Shown piece by piece: positions 35,346-43,471 of a stretch of DNA of 64,000 bases. Source of the stretch: CAVQNQ01 sp963714205 (lineage in GTDB: Bacteria; Acidobacteriota; Terriglobia; Bryobacterales; Bryobacteraceae); assembly GCA_963714205.1 (NCBI GenBank), contig CAVQNQ010000005.1, positions 62,001-126,000 of the forward strand, given 5' to 3'. Each line of letters opens with the position of its first letter. The stretch's first letter is position 1. A program made the translations under genes and the position numbers. Below the pieces are notes generated by a model. The model saw only the letters and a program-made list of their open reading frames with translations, did not search any database and was not told the origin of the DNA.

Positions 35346-36299
35346 ATGGCAACGGCAGTCCAAACGCGGCATCGGGTGAATTTGCTGGATCAGGTGGGCG
35401 ACCGCGCCGCCCGCCTGATCACCTTAATCTTCGCGGCCAGCATTGTGCTCGCCGCCCTGCTGATCGTGTACGTGCTGTGGACCGACTCCGCGGCGGCCCG
35501 CCACAGGCTAGGCTGGGGGTTTCTGGCCTCTAGTCAATGGAACCCGGTAACGGAGAAGTTTGGCGGCCTGCCGTTCATCTATGGCACTGTCGTGACCTCG
35601 GTGCTCGCGCTGCTGATTTCGGTTCCCCTGGGCGTGGGATCCGCGATTTTCCTCTCCGAGCTGGCGCCCGCGAACACCTCAAACGCCCTCACTTTCCTGG
35701 TGGAGTTACTGGCCGCCATTCCCAGCGTGATTTATGGGTTGCTGGCTATCTTTACGCTGGTTCCGCTCATGCGCTCGTATGTGGAGCCCTTCCTGCGGTC
35801 GGTGCTGGGTTTTCTGCCGTTGTTCCAGGGGATCGCTTATGGGGTGGGCTACCTGACCGCGGGCGTGATTCTGGCCGTCATGACGTTTCCCTTCATCATC
35901 TCCGTTTCGCGGGAAGCTCTGCTGGCGGTCCCTCGCGAGCAACGCGAGGCGGCCCTTGCGCTGGGAGCCACACACTGGGAGACCACCTGGGACGTGGTGG
36001 TACCTTACGCGCGGCTTGGCATCATGGGATCGATCTTCCTGGGGCTCGCCCGCGCCTTGGGCGAGACCATGGCGGTCACGATGGTGATCGGAAATTCGGC
36101 GGCCATTCACATCTCCCTGTTTGCGCCGGGTCACACGATCGCCGCAGTGATCGCCAACGAGTTCGCCGAAGCCACCGGGGATGTCTACCGCGGAGTGCTC
36201 ATCGAGCTCGGCCTGGTGCTTTTCTGCCTGACCATTATCCTCAACGGCGCGGCGCGGTTGATGATCGTTGCGACCACGCGAAAGGGGTCCCGGAGGTGA
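35346..36299 (+). CDS. pstC: Phosphate ABC transporter permease PstC
   Basis: This 317-aa inner-membrane permease has about six helices and the PstC features RLGWGFLASSQWNPVTEKFG, LPFIYGTVVTSVLALLISVP, VELLAAIPSVIYGLLAIF and, after the LSREALLAVPREQREAALAL-type coupling loop (EALLAVPREQREAALALGAT), LARALGETMAVTMVIG. It pairs with PstA and PstB to import phosphate. The stop codon overlaps the GTG of pstA. Confidence 0.94.
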   Translation: MATAVQTRHRVNLLDQVGDRAARLITLIFAASIVLAALLIVYVLWTDSAAARHRLGWGFLASSQWNPVTEKFGGLPFIYGTVVTSVLALLISVPLGVGSAIFLSELAPANTSNALTFLVELLAAIPSVIYGLLAIFTLVPLMRSYVEPFLRSVLGFLPLFQGIAYGVGYLTAGVILAVMTFPFIISVSREALLAVPREQREAALALGATHWETTWDVVVPYARLGIMGSIFLGLARALGETMAVTMVIGNSAAIHISLFAPGHTIAAVIANEFAEATGDVYRGVLIELGLVLFCLTIILNGAARLMIVATTRKGSRR

Positions 36300-37144
36300 A
36301 CCGGCGCCTGTGGCGGAAGATGGTCAACAGCGTGATGTTGACCTTGACGGGCATCTGTACGGTTATCGCCGTGTCGTGTCTGTTTGTCATTCTGGGCTAT
36401 CTCCTTTATAACGGCGTGAAGTCGCTCGACTGGAACTTCTTCACGAAGCTGCCGCTGGCCCCTGGAGAGGAAGGCGGGGGCATGGCCAATGCCATCGTCG
36501 GGAGCCTCGAAATCGTGGGGTTGGCCGCGGCTATGGGCATTCCCGTCGGCTTCCTGGCGGGCGTTTACTTATCGGAATACGAAGACAGGATGTTCGCCAG
36601 CCTGGTGCGTTACGTGGCCGACCTGCTGAACGGAGTGCCTTCCATCGTGATCGGCATCGTGGCGTGGACGCTGGTGGTGGTTCCCATGAAACAGTTCTCG
36701 GCCTTTGCTGGCGCCGCGGCCCTGAGCATCATGCTGATCCCCATCGTAACCCGGCAAACCGAACAATTTATGCGGGAAGTGCCCAATTCGCTGCGTGAAG
36801 GCGCGCTGGCATTGGGCGCCCACAAGTGGAAGGCCGTCGCCACCGTGGTGGTGCCCGCCGCCAGCAAGGGCGTGCTCACCGGAATGATACTGGGGGTGGC
36901 GCGCGTCGCCGGAGAAACGGCGCCGCTGCTGTTCACCGCGTTCAACAATCAGTTCTGGAACGGCGGCCTGGGACAGCCCACAGCCTCGCTGCCCGTGCAA
37001 ATCTATTTGCGCGCCACGTCTCCTTACGACGATTGGCATCGCCAGGCCTGGGCCGCCGGATTGGTCCTGATTGCGCTCGTTCTCGTCGCCAACATAGCGG
37101 CCCGGTACGTTTTGGCGAAGGGCATTTCCGTGCCGCGAGGTTAG
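36296..37144 (+). CDS. pstA: Phosphate ABC transporter permease PstA
   Basis: This 282-aa permease has helices with LTGICTVIAVSCLFVILGYL, LAAAMGIPVGFLAGVYLSEY, DLLNGVPSIVIGIVAW, the coupling loop REVPNSLREGALALGAHKWK and GVARVAGETAPLLFTAF. The GTG at 36296 overlaps the pstC stop and has AAAGGGG 8 bases upstream; ATG 36320 is an alternative. An upstream extension in the same frame (to 35537) runs inside pstC and is rejected. Confidence 0.93.
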   Translation: MNRRLWRKMVNSVMLTLTGICTVIAVSCLFVILGYLLYNGVKSLDWNFFTKLPLAPGEEGGGMANAIVGSLEIVGLAAAMGIPVGFLAGVYLSEYEDRMFASLVRYVADLLNGVPSIVIGIVAWTLVVVPMKQFSAFAGAAALSIMLIPIVTRQTEQFMREVPNSLREGALALGAHKWKAVATVVVPAASKGVLTGMILGVARVAGETAPLLFTAFNNQFWNGGLGQPTASLPVQIYLRATSPYDDWHRQAWAAGLVLIALVLVANIAARYVLAKGISVPRG

Positions 37145-37154
37145 GGAGAGATCT

Positions 37155-37970
37155 ATGAGTTTAATACCTGAATTTACCGGTGTTCCGAAGAGAAGTCCGG
37201 TGGGCAACTCTCCAACCACGCCCGTCCCCAAGCTGAAGGCCAGCAATATCAATTTCTACTATGGTTCGGCTCAGGCGCTCTACGACGTTTCGCTCGATAT
37301 GCGCGCGAACCGCATCACCGCGCTCATCGGCCCGTCCGGCTGCGGAAAATCCACCTTCCTGCGCAACCTGAACCGCATCAACGATACCATCCGGAACGCC
37401 CGCATGGAAGGACAGGTTCTGCTCGACAATGAAGATGTGCGGATGATGGACGTCACCAGCCTGCGGCGCCGCGTCGGCATGGTCTTCCAGCGGCCCAACC
37501 CGTTTCCTAAGTCGATCTACGACAATATCGCCTATGGCTTGAGGGTTAATGGGATGGTGTCGCGCTCGCATCTGCGCGACCGCGTGGAGCAGAGTCTGAA
37601 GCGCGCCGCGCTATGGGAAGAGGTCAAGGACAAACTGCACGAATCCGCCTACGCCCTCTCCGGCGGCCAGCAGCAGCGCCTCTGCATCGCTCGCGCGCTG
37701 GCCGTGGATCCCGAAGTGCTCCTCCTCGACGAGCCGTGCTCGGCTCTCGATCCGATAGCCACCGCCAAGATCGAGGAGCTGATGTTCGGCCTCAAGAGCC
37801 AGTGCAGCATGGTGATTGTGACGCATAATATGCAGCAGGCCGCGCGCGTCGCCGATTTCACCGGCTTTTTCCTGCTGGGCCGGCTCATCGAGTACGACAA
37901 GACCGACGTGATCTTCAAGAATCCTGCGCGCAAAGAAACGGAAGATTACATCACGGGCAGATTCGGCTAA
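37155..37970 (+). CDS. pstB: Phosphate ABC transporter ATPase PstB
   Basis: This 271-aa ATPase energises phosphate import. Motifs are Walker A GPSGCGKSTFLR followed by LNRINDTIRNARMEGQV (a PstB-specific stretch), Q-loop FQRPNPFPKSIYDNIAYG, signature LSGGQQQRLCIARAL and Walker B VLLLDEPCSALDP. It starts 10 bases after pstA with GGGAGAG upstream. The first about 28 residues (MSLIPEFTGVPKRSPVGNSP) are an extension not needed for the fold. Confidence 0.96.
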   Translation: MSLIPEFTGVPKRSPVGNSPTTPVPKLKASNINFYYGSAQALYDVSLDMRANRITALIGPSGCGKSTFLRNLNRINDTIRNARMEGQVLLDNEDVRMMDVTSLRRRVGMVFQRPNPFPKSIYDNIAYGLRVNGMVSRSHLRDRVEQSLKRAALWEEVKDKLHESAYALSGGQQQRLCIARALAVDPEVLLLDEPCSALDPIATAKIEELMFGLKSQCSMVIVTHNMQQAARVADFTGFFLLGRLIEYDKTDVIFKNPARKETEDYITGRFG

Positions 37971-38007
37971 CGCGACACCCGGCGGCCCTGAGATAATCGA
38001 GGATGCC

Positions 38008-38667
38008 ATGCGCCATTTCACGGTGGAACTGGAAGAACTGAGCAACAAAGTGCTGGAAATGGGCGGGTTGGTGGAATCCGCCATTAACCGGAGCGTGCGG
38101 TCGCTGGTGGACCAGGATCGCGACCTCGCCGAGCAGGTGATTCGCGACGAGCCGAAGATCAACAGGATGGAAATGGAGATCGACGGCATCATTACCCGCC
38201 TGCTCGCTCTCCGCCAGCCGGTGGCCAAGGACCTCCGCTTCCTCACCGCGGCGCTCAAGATCAACACCGATCTCGAGCGCATTGGCGACCTGGCGCAGCA
38301 CATTGCCGAGCGGTCGCTCTCCCTCATGCATCATCCGCTGGTGAAGCCCATGGTCGATATCCCGAACATGGCTTCGCTGGTGCAATCGATGCTGCTCAAG
38401 TGCCTGGATGCACTTGTCAATGCGGATGAAGCACTGGCGCGCTCCGTGCTGGCGGCCGATGATGAAGTGGATAAGCTGCGCGACGCCGTGTATCGCGAGA
38501 TGGTCGCGACTATGCAGCGCGACCCGGGCATCGTGCCGGCCGCCGTGGACCTCATCTTCGTGGCGCGCAACCTGGAGCGGATTGGCGATCACGCCACCAA
38601 CATCGCCGAGGATCTGGTGTTCCTGCTCAAAGGGGTTGACGTCCGCCACCACGCCGAACAGGTTTGA
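38008..38667 (+). CDS. phoU: Phosphate-signalling regulator PhoU
   Basis: This 219-aa all-helical protein has two PhoU repeats with metal-binding acidic motifs (EMEIDGIITRLLALRQPVAK and DLRFLTAALKINTDLERIGD in repeat one; EVDKLRDAVYREMVATMQRD and LIFVARNLERIGDHATNIAE in repeat two). PhoU links Pst activity to PhoR and represses the Pho regulon when phosphate is plentiful. It closes the phoR-porin-pstSCAB-phoU module. Confidence 0.95.
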   Translation: MRHFTVELEELSNKVLEMGGLVESAINRSVRSLVDQDRDLAEQVIRDEPKINRMEMEIDGIITRLLALRQPVAKDLRFLTAALKINTDLERIGDLAQHIAERSLSLMHHPLVKPMVDIPNMASLVQSMLLKCLDALVNADEALARSVLAADDEVDKLRDAVYREMVATMQRDPGIVPAAVDLIFVARNLERIGDHATNIAEDLVFLLKGVDVRHHAEQV

Positions 38668-38745
38668 CGAAGGCACGCTGTACGCAGGTTCACGCCGTTT
38701 TCCGGCAACGACCAGCTTGGGCCCCGATTTCCCTGAATTATTTTC

Positions 38746-38774
38746 TTGAATTGCCGCGTCAAAGGATGTAGGAT
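38746..38774 (+). promoter_or_regulatory. Sigma-70-like promoter after phoU
   Basis: TTGAAT (38746-38751) and TAGGAT (38769-38774) are separated by exactly 17 bases in a non-coding stretch. It would transcribe the small frame at 38809 and perhaps the C45-type hydrolase at 38989. Confidence 0.45.
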
Positions 38775-38808
38775 CTGCACAGAGTTGGTGCAAGAAGTGA
38801 GGCCTGTA

Positions 38809-38898
38809 ATGCTTAGACTGGCCATTCCTCTGATTCGGCGTATCGCGAACTTGCTGAGATCGCTCCTGGAGCTCGATCCGGTTTACCGGTTTCGGTAA
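38809..38898 (+). CDS. Possible 29-aa amphipathic small protein
   Basis: The frame reads MLRLAIPLIRRIANLLRSLL followed by ELDPVYRFR. GAGG lies 6 bases before the ATG and a TTGAAT-N17-TAGGAT promoter lies 35 bases further upstream. The peptide alternates hydrophobic and basic residues and could form a membrane-binding helix. No homologue is known to me. It is the only gene-like element in the 321-base gap between phoU and the next gene. Confidence 0.35.
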   Translation: MLRLAIPLIRRIANLLRSLLELDPVYRFR

Positions 38899-38988
38899 CG
38901 GCGGATCCAAGCGAACGGTCGCTGCATAATCTCCAGAACTTTCCCTAAGAAACGGTCCCCTGCTATCCTGAAGCACCAGGAGGGTCAT

Positions 38989-41691
38989 GTGTCCCGCGTC
39001 CTCGTGTGTCTTCTCGCCGCCGTGTGCGCGCGCGCCGCCACGCCAATTTTTGAGGCGCCGTTCGATGGACCCGGCTCCTCGTGGATCACGGTCCGCGGGG
39101 TTGCCACTCCCGATCCCGCCGGCGCCCGCGAGGGACGCACCGCTCTGCGCGTCGAACCCGCGGGCGGCGTGCCGGATGCCTGTGTCCGCTCCGCGCCCAT
39201 CCCGCTGACGATCGGCCGCTCCTACGAACTCAGCGGCTGGGTGCGCACCGAGGGCCTGGCTGTGCGCGACCTGGATCGTTCCCCCATCGCCATAGGCGCC
39301 GCGATCGCCATGGCTTCCATGCCCTTCGACATGCACTCCACCTCCCTCGGCGGAACACGTCCCTGGACCCGCGTCAGCCTCCGCTTCACCGCCACGCGCG
39401 CCCAGGACCAGATCCTTCTCACCGCCGGACAGGGCGGCGCTCTTCAGGGTAAAGCGTGGTTCGAAGGCGTCCGGCTCGAGGAGGCCCCTGCCGCCGGTAC
39501 CTGGCCCGCGCGCGAGGCCGTCACGACATTCGGCCCAGCCTACCGCTACCCCTCCGCCGGGTGGATCTATCTGCATATCGAGGGCGCGCCCTACGAGCGG
39601 GGCTACCAGCACGGCCACCTGATGGCCCGCGAAATTCCCGAGTACCTGGATCGCTGCGCCACCAATCTGGGATCCCGCGATCGGTGGGGCCAGTACCGCA
39701 CCATCGCCAACGCGCTGTTCCTGCGCGGCTTCGATCGCGAGATCCTGGAGGAGATGCGCGGCATCGCCGATGGCGCCTCGGATGCCGGAGCCACCTGGCA
39801 TGGCCGCCGCCTCGACCTCACCGATATCGTGGTGGCCAACGTCACGGTCGAAATGAGCGAACTTGCCGAGGCTGTTGCGATCACTCCCACGGGTCTTGAA
39901 GGCCTCAGCTTCGACACGCCGACGAGCAACGCCCATGCCGCCGGAGGGGCTAGCCGCCGCGGGCGCCGCGACCGCTGCAGTTCCTTCGCCGCCACCGGCC
40001 CCGCTACGCGGGATGGCAAGATGGTCATCGGCCACGTCACCTGGTGGCCCCTCACGCTTGCCGAACAGACCAATGTCCTGCTCGATATCCAGCCCGCCAA
40101 CGGCCATCGCATGCTCATCCAGAGCTACCCAGGAGGTATCGAGAGCGGTACCGATTGGTATCAGAACGATGCCGGCATGGTGCTCAGCGAAACCACCATC
40201 CGGCAGACGCCCTTCAATATTGAAGGAACACCCGTGGCGTTCCGCGCCCGCATGGCCATTCAGTACTCAGCCAGCATCGATGAAATGGTCCAGCGGCTCG
40301 GCATGCGCAACAACGGCCTCTACACCAACGAGTGGCTGATGGGCGACGCCAAAACCAACGAGGTCGCCCTGTATGAGCTGGGCACCACCCACACCCGCCT
40401 GTGGCGCAGCTCGCGGGACGAATGGTTCGGCGGCACCCCGGGTTTCTATTGGAGCGACAACAACGCCAAGGATCTCGCCGTGCGCCTCGAAACCATGCCC
40501 GACCCCCATGGGTTGCCCGAGTACCTGCCATACGTTCCCGATGTTCGCGACCTGGCCTGGCAGGATCTTTACCGCCGGTACCGCGGCCGGATCGATGAGC
40601 AGTTCGCTTTCCTGGCTTTTCGTACGGCTCCCCTAGTCAGCTCCAGCACCATGGACGCCAAGGTGGCGACCGCCGACATGGCTTCGCGCCTGATGGTCTG
40701 GGCGGCCATGGGGAGGCCAAATGAGCGCGAATGGGTGGCGTCGGGGAATGGCGACGCCCGCAATAACGGACTCTATCCCTCGGGTTATCAGCTCTTCACG
40801 GGAGAGGCCCCGGCCGCTCTGGCCACTCCCGCGCGCGCGCCGGCCGCCGCCCCGCCCGCTACCCATCCGCCCAGCTTCACGAACCGCCTGTGGAAGGGCT
40901 GGGTGCTGCCGGCCTCCGATGCGGATATCTGGCTGGCCGCTGGTTCCGCCGCATATTACGGCGTCCTCAATTCCGCCGACCCCGAAAAGTCCATGGAGGC
41001 CTGGTACATCGTCTGGCGCGGCTTCAGGCTGGCTCCCCCGGATGCCTTTCACCTCTCCCAAGCCCGCGGCGTGCTGTTCCTGGATGATCTGCGGCGCCAC
41101 CTCGGCGACGATGCGTTCTTCAAGCTGATGGCCGGTTTCTTCGCCGCCCACGCCGGCCAGCCCGCTACCGGAGCTTCGTTTCTGGAAGCGGCCGGCGTCC
41201 CCTTCGAAGTCCCCGACCCCGGTCCGGGCCCCGCGTACCTGCTGGAGGACATTACCAATCGGCTGGCATCCGCCGTCCTCGTCTATGGCACCGGCCGGGA
41301 AGCCGGCGCCAACCGGTATGCCGCCGAGCGTCTCCAGAGCCGCTTCCTCGACCAATACGAAAGCGCCGTTCCGATCTATAAGGACTTCGAAGCCACCGAA
41401 GACCTGCTGGCCCACCGCGATGTGGTTTTCATCGGCCGCCCGGAAGCCAATTCCGCCCTGGCCGCCTGGGCCGCCCGCCTGGACCTCAGTTATGACGGCG
41501 CCGCCTTCCTCCTGGATGGCGCCCCGCACGCCTCGGAACGCGATGCTCTTCAGTTCGCCGCGCGAAACCCGCTGGATGCCGCTCACATGGTGGTCGTCAT
41601 CGCCGGCAACGACGCTCTGCGCACCGTCAAGGCCGCCGCCGAAGGCCTGCGGGCGGTCCCATCTAAAGCTCTGGCTTTCCCCAACCGATAG
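38989..41691 (+). CDS. Large secreted C45-type Ntn hydrolase with accessory domains
   Basis: This 900-aa exported protein starts at GTG 38989 (GGAGGG upstream) with a signal peptide (VLVCLLAAVCARA). Residues about 20-165 form a carbohydrate-binding-like beta-sandwich (GRSYELSGWVRTEGLAV; TRVSLRFTATRAQDQILL). Residues about 190-520 match C45/phospholipase-B-like Ntn hydrolases, with candidate nucleophile Cys about 330 in RCSSFAATG, then HVTWWPL, ESGTDWYQNDAGMVLSETTI and NNGLYTNEWLMGDAKTNEV. A later part (ARGVLFLDDLRRHLGDDAFF) resembles the C-terminal helical domain of M1 peptidases, and the end (ASAVLVYGTGREAGANRYAA) a hydrolase-associated alpha/beta domain. Substrate is unknown; amide or acyl hydrolysis is inferred. 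Confidence 0.68.
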   Translation: MSRVLVCLLAAVCARAATPIFEAPFDGPGSSWITVRGVATPDPAGAREGRTALRVEPAGGVPDACVRSAPIPLTIGRSYELSGWVRTEGLAVRDLDRSPIAIGAAIAMASMPFDMHSTSLGGTRPWTRVSLRFTATRAQDQILLTAGQGGALQGKAWFEGVRLEEAPAAGTWPAREAVTTFGPAYRYPSAGWIYLHIEGAPYERGYQHGHLMAREIPEYLDRCATNLGSRDRWGQYRTIANALFLRGFDREILEEMRGIADGASDAGATWHGRRLDLTDIVVANVTVEMSELAEAVAITPTGLEGLSFDTPTSNAHAAGGASRRGRRDRCSSFAATGPATRDGKMVIGHVTWWPLTLAEQTNVLLDIQPANGHRMLIQSYPGGIESGTDWYQNDAGMVLSETTIRQTPFNIEGTPVAFRARMAIQYSASIDEMVQRLGMRNNGLYTNEWLMGDAKTNEVALYELGTTHTRLWRSSRDEWFGGTPGFYWSDNNAKDLAVRLETMPDPHGLPEYLPYVPDVRDLAWQDLYRRYRGRIDEQFAFLAFRTAPLVSSSTMDAKVATADMASRLMVWAAMGRPNEREWVASGNGDARNNGLYPSGYQLFTGEAPAALATPARAPAAAPPATHPPSFTNRLWKGWVLPASDADIWLAAGSAAYYGVLNSADPEKSMEAWYIVWRGFRLAPPDAFHLSQARGVLFLDDLRRHLGDDAFFKLMAGFFAAHAGQPATGASFLEAAGVPFEVPDPGPGPAYLLEDITNRLASAVLVYGTGREAGANRYAAERLQSRFLDQYESAVPIYKDFEATEDLLAHRDVVFIGRPEANSALAAWAARLDLSYDGAAFLLDGAPHASERDALQFAARNPLDAAHMVVVIAGNDALRTVKAAAEGLRAVPSKALAFPNR

Positions 41692-41699
41692 ATTAGCGG

Positions 41700-42701
41700 A
41701 TGAACCGCGAACTCTCGCAGCAGGAAATCGATGCGGTATTTCAGAATCTCCAGAAGAAGCGCGAGGTGCCCGCCGTCTTATTCGATTTCCGGCGGCCGGA
41801 CCGCATCCCCAAGTCACAGGTGCGCGCCATCCACCTGCTCCATGACACCTTCGTCCGCAACCTGGTATCCAGCCTGTCGGCGTACCTGCGTTCTTATCTC
41901 ACTGTCAACCTGGTGAGCGTCGAACAGCTTTCGTATGCCGAGTTTCTGGATGGCCTTCCCTCGCCCACCTGTATGGTTTCGCTGGGCCTGCGGCCCTACG
42001 ACGGCAACGGCGTGCTGGAGCTGAATCCCTCGCTGGTGTTTCCCATCCTCGAGATGCTGTTGGGCGGCACAGGGAAGTCTTCGGCCAACATCCAGCGCGA
42101 TATCACCGAGATCGAGCAGCGCTTGCTCGACGGCCTGTTCCGCATCATTTTGCACGACTTGCGCGAGGCCTGGAAGGGCGTTACCGAAGTCGAGTTCACC
42201 ATCGAATCCGTGGAGACCGAGCCGCAGCTGCTCCACATCCTGGCGCCCAACGAAGCCGTGGTCTCGATCGGCGTGGAAGTCCGCATCGGCGAAACCGTGG
42301 GCATGATGAATATCGGCATGCCCTCCATCGTCATCAAGATGATGCGGCACAAGTTCGATCAGCAGTGGTCCGTGCGCAAGACGCGCGCCAGCGAGGGCGA
42401 GCAGCGGCGCATCCTGAGCTACCTGCGGGATGCCAACCTCAACGTGGAGGCTCGTCTGGAAGGCCCCACCCTCACGGTCGGAGATCTGCTCGACATGGAG
42501 GAAGGCCATTTGCTGACCTTCGACTACCCGGTCGAGCGTTCCATCGAGCTGCTGGTCAACGACACGCGCAAGTACACCGCGCAGGTAGTCACCACGGGTC
42601 GCAAGCGGGCCTGCCTGGTGGAAAAGATCCGGCCCGTCAAGCCTCAGGGCAAAATCAGCGGCGAAGGCGCGGGCGCCTCCTCTCCGGAGGCTTCGGAATG
42701 A
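41700..42701 (+). CDS. fliM: Flagellar motor switch protein FliM
   Basis: This 333-aa protein begins with the CheY-binding peptide (LSQQEIDAVFQNL), followed by the CheC-like middle domain (RAIHLLHDTFVRNLVSSLSA, LLGGTGKSSANIQRDITEIE) and a C-terminal SpoA/FliN-like domain (LTVGDLLDMEEGHLLTFDYP). FliM forms the C-ring that reverses rotation when CheY-P binds. No other flagellar structural gene is adjacent, which is unusual. Its 3' end overlaps the convergent Cys-rich gene by 58 bases. Confidence 0.93.
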   Translation: MNRELSQQEIDAVFQNLQKKREVPAVLFDFRRPDRIPKSQVRAIHLLHDTFVRNLVSSLSAYLRSYLTVNLVSVEQLSYAEFLDGLPSPTCMVSLGLRPYDGNGVLELNPSLVFPILEMLLGGTGKSSANIQRDITEIEQRLLDGLFRIILHDLREAWKGVTEVEFTIESVETEPQLLHILAPNEAVVSIGVEVRIGETVGMMNIGMPSIVIKMMRHKFDQQWSVRKTRASEGEQRRILSYLRDANLNVEARLEGPTLTVGDLLDMEEGHLLTFDYPVERSIELLVNDTRKYTAQVVTTGRKRACLVEKIRPVKPQGKISGEGAGASSPEASE

Positions 42702-43283
42702 AACTGGAGCAGGGTGGCGATGAAGGCGCGTCCGCGCTTTCGGCCGTTGTCGCGGTCCAGCCCCACCCGCTGGAAGAAGACCAGAATTCCCAGGACATCG
42801 GTATCGCGCGTGCGGGACATGCCCGTGCGCCGCGGCTCCTCGCGCCGGAACTCGGCCAGGGCTTCCTGCACGTCGCGGAAGATTTGGGCGGCCAGGGGAT
42901 TGGGCGGAATACTCTCATAGTACAGGCCCTTTTCGAGCGTCCGATAGGTTTGGATCAAGCCCTCCAAGGCCTCCCGCACATCGGAGTCCACCGCCCCGGA
43001 GGTCTCGATCGCGGACCTCCCCAGCACCTGGCCCAGAAGCATGCACAGCCTCCTGGTTCGAGACCAGGAAATCGTCCGAGACCCGGATATCGCGATTCGG
43101 CACCTGTTCCGGATCAAGTGGTGGGCGACGCTCGTGTTTATGGGCATCTTCCAGATAGGGACAGTCTAAGGGACAATCGACGGTGAGCTCGCGCTCGGTT
43201 CCACAGCAGACGGAGCAGATGTCGCCCCGCACGCCTGGGCAGAAGCGGCGCGGGCGCCGTGTCTGGCAAATGGCACAAGCCAT
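42644..43283 (-). pseudogene. Cys-rich protein of unknown function, frameshifted
   Basis: The ATG at 43283 opens a Cys-rich N-terminus (MACAICQTRRPRRFCPGVRG, DICSVCCGTERELTVDCPL, then DCPYL) with at least eight Cys that could bind zinc. The frame then drifts after DDFLVSNQE near 43050. The neighbouring frame continues as LCMLLGQVLGRSAIETSGAV, SDVREALEGLIQTYRTLEKG and FRDVQEALAEFRREEP to the stop at 42644. Together they give about 213 residues. One inserted or deleted base explains the break. The 3' end overlaps fliM on the other strand. Confidence 0.6.
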
Positions 43284-43318
43284 TCCCCTAGTATAGAGGG
43301 TAGAGGACGCTAGCCCTG

Positions 43319-43471
43319 ATGAGCCGCACGAACCTGTTCTTCAAAGTCGAAGTGGAGCACGATCCGGAGGAGGATCCCCAGCGTATCGCCGTCGAAATCC
43401 GGCGTCAGTTGATGAGGCTCTACGGCGTTCGCGAGGCTGAACTTTCGCACTTCACGACCATCGAGGAGTGA
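43319..43471 (+). CDS. Small 50-aa protein, unknown function
   Basis: ATG 43319 opens MSRTNLFFKVEVEHDPEEDP then QRIAVEIRRQLMRLYGVREA and ELSHFTTIEE. The beta-helix pattern and acidic/basic balance look like a real small domain. It is divergent from the Cys-rich gene (35-base gap) and its last 20 bases overlap the 3' end of the dGTPase gene on the other strand. I do not recognise a family. Confidence 0.5.
   Translation: MSRTNLFFKVEVEHDPEEDPQRIAVEIRRQLMRLYGVREAELSHFTTIEE

Noticed and set aside
35537..36295. N-terminal extension of pstA
   Set aside because: It lies in a shifted frame inside pstC and lacks membrane-helix character.
37951..40107. 718-residue minus-strand frame across phoU and the C45 gene
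   Set aside because: It crosses two well-supported plus-strand genes and the intergenic gap; it is a shadow.
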